Assembly: GCA_963816975.1 (NCBI GenBank)
Contig: CAWFMD010000003.1
Location: 1-64,000 of the forward strand
Length of the DNA: 64,000 bases
Direction of reading: 5' to 3'
Source: DASRIA01 sp963816975
GTDB lineage: Bacteria; Actinomycetota; Thermoleophilia; Solirubrobacterales; JBBDJG01
Below are positions 63,204 through 64,000 of this stretch, one piece after another. The notes beneath the pieces were generated by a model. That model made no database searches and was not told the origin of the DNA. It saw nothing but the letters and a program-made list of their open reading frames with translations. Each line of letters opens with the position of its first letter. Position 1 is the first letter of the stretch. Made by a program: the position numbers and the translations under genes.

Positions 63204-64000
63204 CTAGTTCGGCGGGATGCCAAGGTATGGCAGCGCGAAGCTGGCGATCTTCTCGAACGCGGGCGCGGCCACCTCACCGCCAGAGTGCACGACCTTGGGC
63301 TCGTCCACGATCACGGCCGCCAGGAACTGGGGATCGTCGGCGGGCGCAAAGCCCACGAACGAGGCTACGTACTTGTCCTTGGAGTACACGCCGTTCTCGG
63401 GCTTCTCGGCCGTGCCGGTCTTGCCGGCGATGTCGTAGCCGGTGACCGCCGCCTCGGGCGCCGTCCCGGTCGGTCCGAGCACTCCCTCGAGCATGCGGCG
63501 CAGGCGCGCGGCCGTGCGCTCGGACATCACGCGCCGCTTCTGGCCCGCCGGCTCGTCCATGGTCAGCCGCGGCTTCACGAACTCGCCGCCGTTGGCGATC
63601 ACCGCGTAGGCGTCGACCATCTGCATCGGCGTGACGGCCAGGCCCTGGCCCAGCGGCAGGTTCCCGATCGATGCCCCGGAGTAGTTCTGCACCTTCGGGA
63701 CGATCCCCGGCGACTCGCCCGGGAGCGGCAGGCCGGTCAGCAACCCGAACCCGAACTTGCGCACCCACTTGTCGAAGCGCCGCTCGCCGAGCCGCTGGCC
63801 GATGCGCACGGCCCCGACGTTGGACGAGCGCGCGAGGATGTCCGACACGGTGTAGATGCCGCCCGTCCCGTGCGACTCGGTGATCACGCGGTCGGCGACC
63901 TGGATCTCCGGCCCGATCGTGAAGCGTGTGTCGGGGCGCACGACGTTCTCGGACAGCGCGCCCGCGACCGTGAACGACTTGAAGGTCGAGCCGGGCTCGT
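63204..64000 (-). CDS. ftsI: class B penicillin-binding protein, FtsI-like (5' end outside window)
   Basis: The C-terminal 265 residues or so of a transpeptidase that cross-links septal peptidoglycan. The three penicillin-binding motifs are visible: EPGSTFKSF (SxxK with catalytic Ser) close to the window edge, SSN in ILARSSNVGAVRIG, and KTGT in GKTGTAEKPENGVY. QNYSGASIGNLPLGQGLAVTPMQM is typical of FtsI/SpoVD. The gene continues beyond 64000, where the N-terminal helix and pedestal domain would lie. Its position before murE fits the usual ftsI-murE order. Confidence 0.93.
   Translation of the reverse strand, partial: EPGSTFKSFTVAGALSENVVRPDTRFTIGPEIQVADRVITESHGTGGIYTVSDILARSSNVGAVRIGQRLGERRFDKWVRKFGFGLLTGLPLPGESPGIVPKVQNYSGASIGNLPLGQGLAVTPMQMVDAYAVIANGGEFVKPRLTMDEPAGQKRRVMSERTAARLRRMLEGVLGPTGTAPEAAVTGYDIAGKTGTAEKPENGVYSKDKYVASFVGFAPADDPQFLAAVIVDEPKVVHSGGEVAAPAFEKIASFALPYLGIPPN

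Overview
This is a very G+C-rich, gene-dense chromosomal stretch of an actinobacterium. Supporting signs are a cell-division cluster with ftsZ and ftsQ but no ftsA, a meso-diaminopimelate-type MurE, frequent GTG starts, and many 1-4 base gene overlaps (GTGA/ATGA). The gene content and order (rib operon-rpmB-fakA; scpAB-rluB-aroH-hisC-aroF-tyrA-aroA ... cmk-der; a murG-murC fusion) would suit the Thermoleophilia/Solirubrobacterales side of the phylum. That placement is inference, because no rRNA gene is present. I see no tRNA, rRNA, insertion sequence, prophage or CRISPR array.

Layout: 1-5345 (minus strand) holds the riboflavin operon ribD-ribE-ribBA-ribH, then rpmB and a truncated fakA. 5443-12102 is an envelope-glycan module: two GT-C-like membrane transferases on the minus strand, divergent from a GT2 polyprenyl-phosphate glycosyltransferase, a methyltransferase and a Wzx-like flippase on the plus strand. 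12142-15889 is a mixed block: DUF2804, an NAD-dependent epimerase, a DHFR-fold reductase, and a pseudo-hydrolase/adenylyl cyclase fusion. 15894-27309 (minus) is a housekeeping run, cmk-der-DUF3352-metK-priA-HIT-def-fmt-rsmB-zinc ribbon-rpe. 27332-28423 is a small divergent cassette (CGNR regulator / GNAT-like protein) around an AT-rich palindrome. 28443-38529 (minus) carries aromatic amino-acid genes, rluB, scpAB and trpS, interrupted by a plus-strand cytochrome c gene. 38544-40319 holds a nitroreductase, a rhodanese and a tandem SnoaL protein. 40324-44723 (minus) is the glycine cleavage operon gcvT-gcvH-gcvPA-gcvPB. 44869-47854 (plus) is MoxR-DUF58-VWA. 48069-51015 has galM, a pfkB-type kinase, a conserved unknown and a lipoprotein. 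51015-64000 (minus) is the division/cell-wall cluster ftsI-murE-murF-mraY-murD-ftsW-murG/C-murB-ftsQ-ftsZ.

At least twelve 1-base indels break otherwise well-conserved genes, ten of them in the first 13.2 kb (fakA, ribBA three times, ribE, ribD, a GT-C gene twice, flippase, DUF2804, epimerase make eleven sites in that stretch; tyrA and murG are the others). Each gene reads on intact in a neighbouring frame, often across a homopolymer. They look like uncorrected sequencing or assembly errors rather than real gene decay. Such genes are annotated here across their full extent.

The most interesting points are the murG-murC fusion, the bidirectional palindromic operator-promoter at 27931-27984, the cyclase whose hydrolase domain has lost its catalytic residues, and an apparent glucoamylase-family (GH15) fossil behind the VWA gene.
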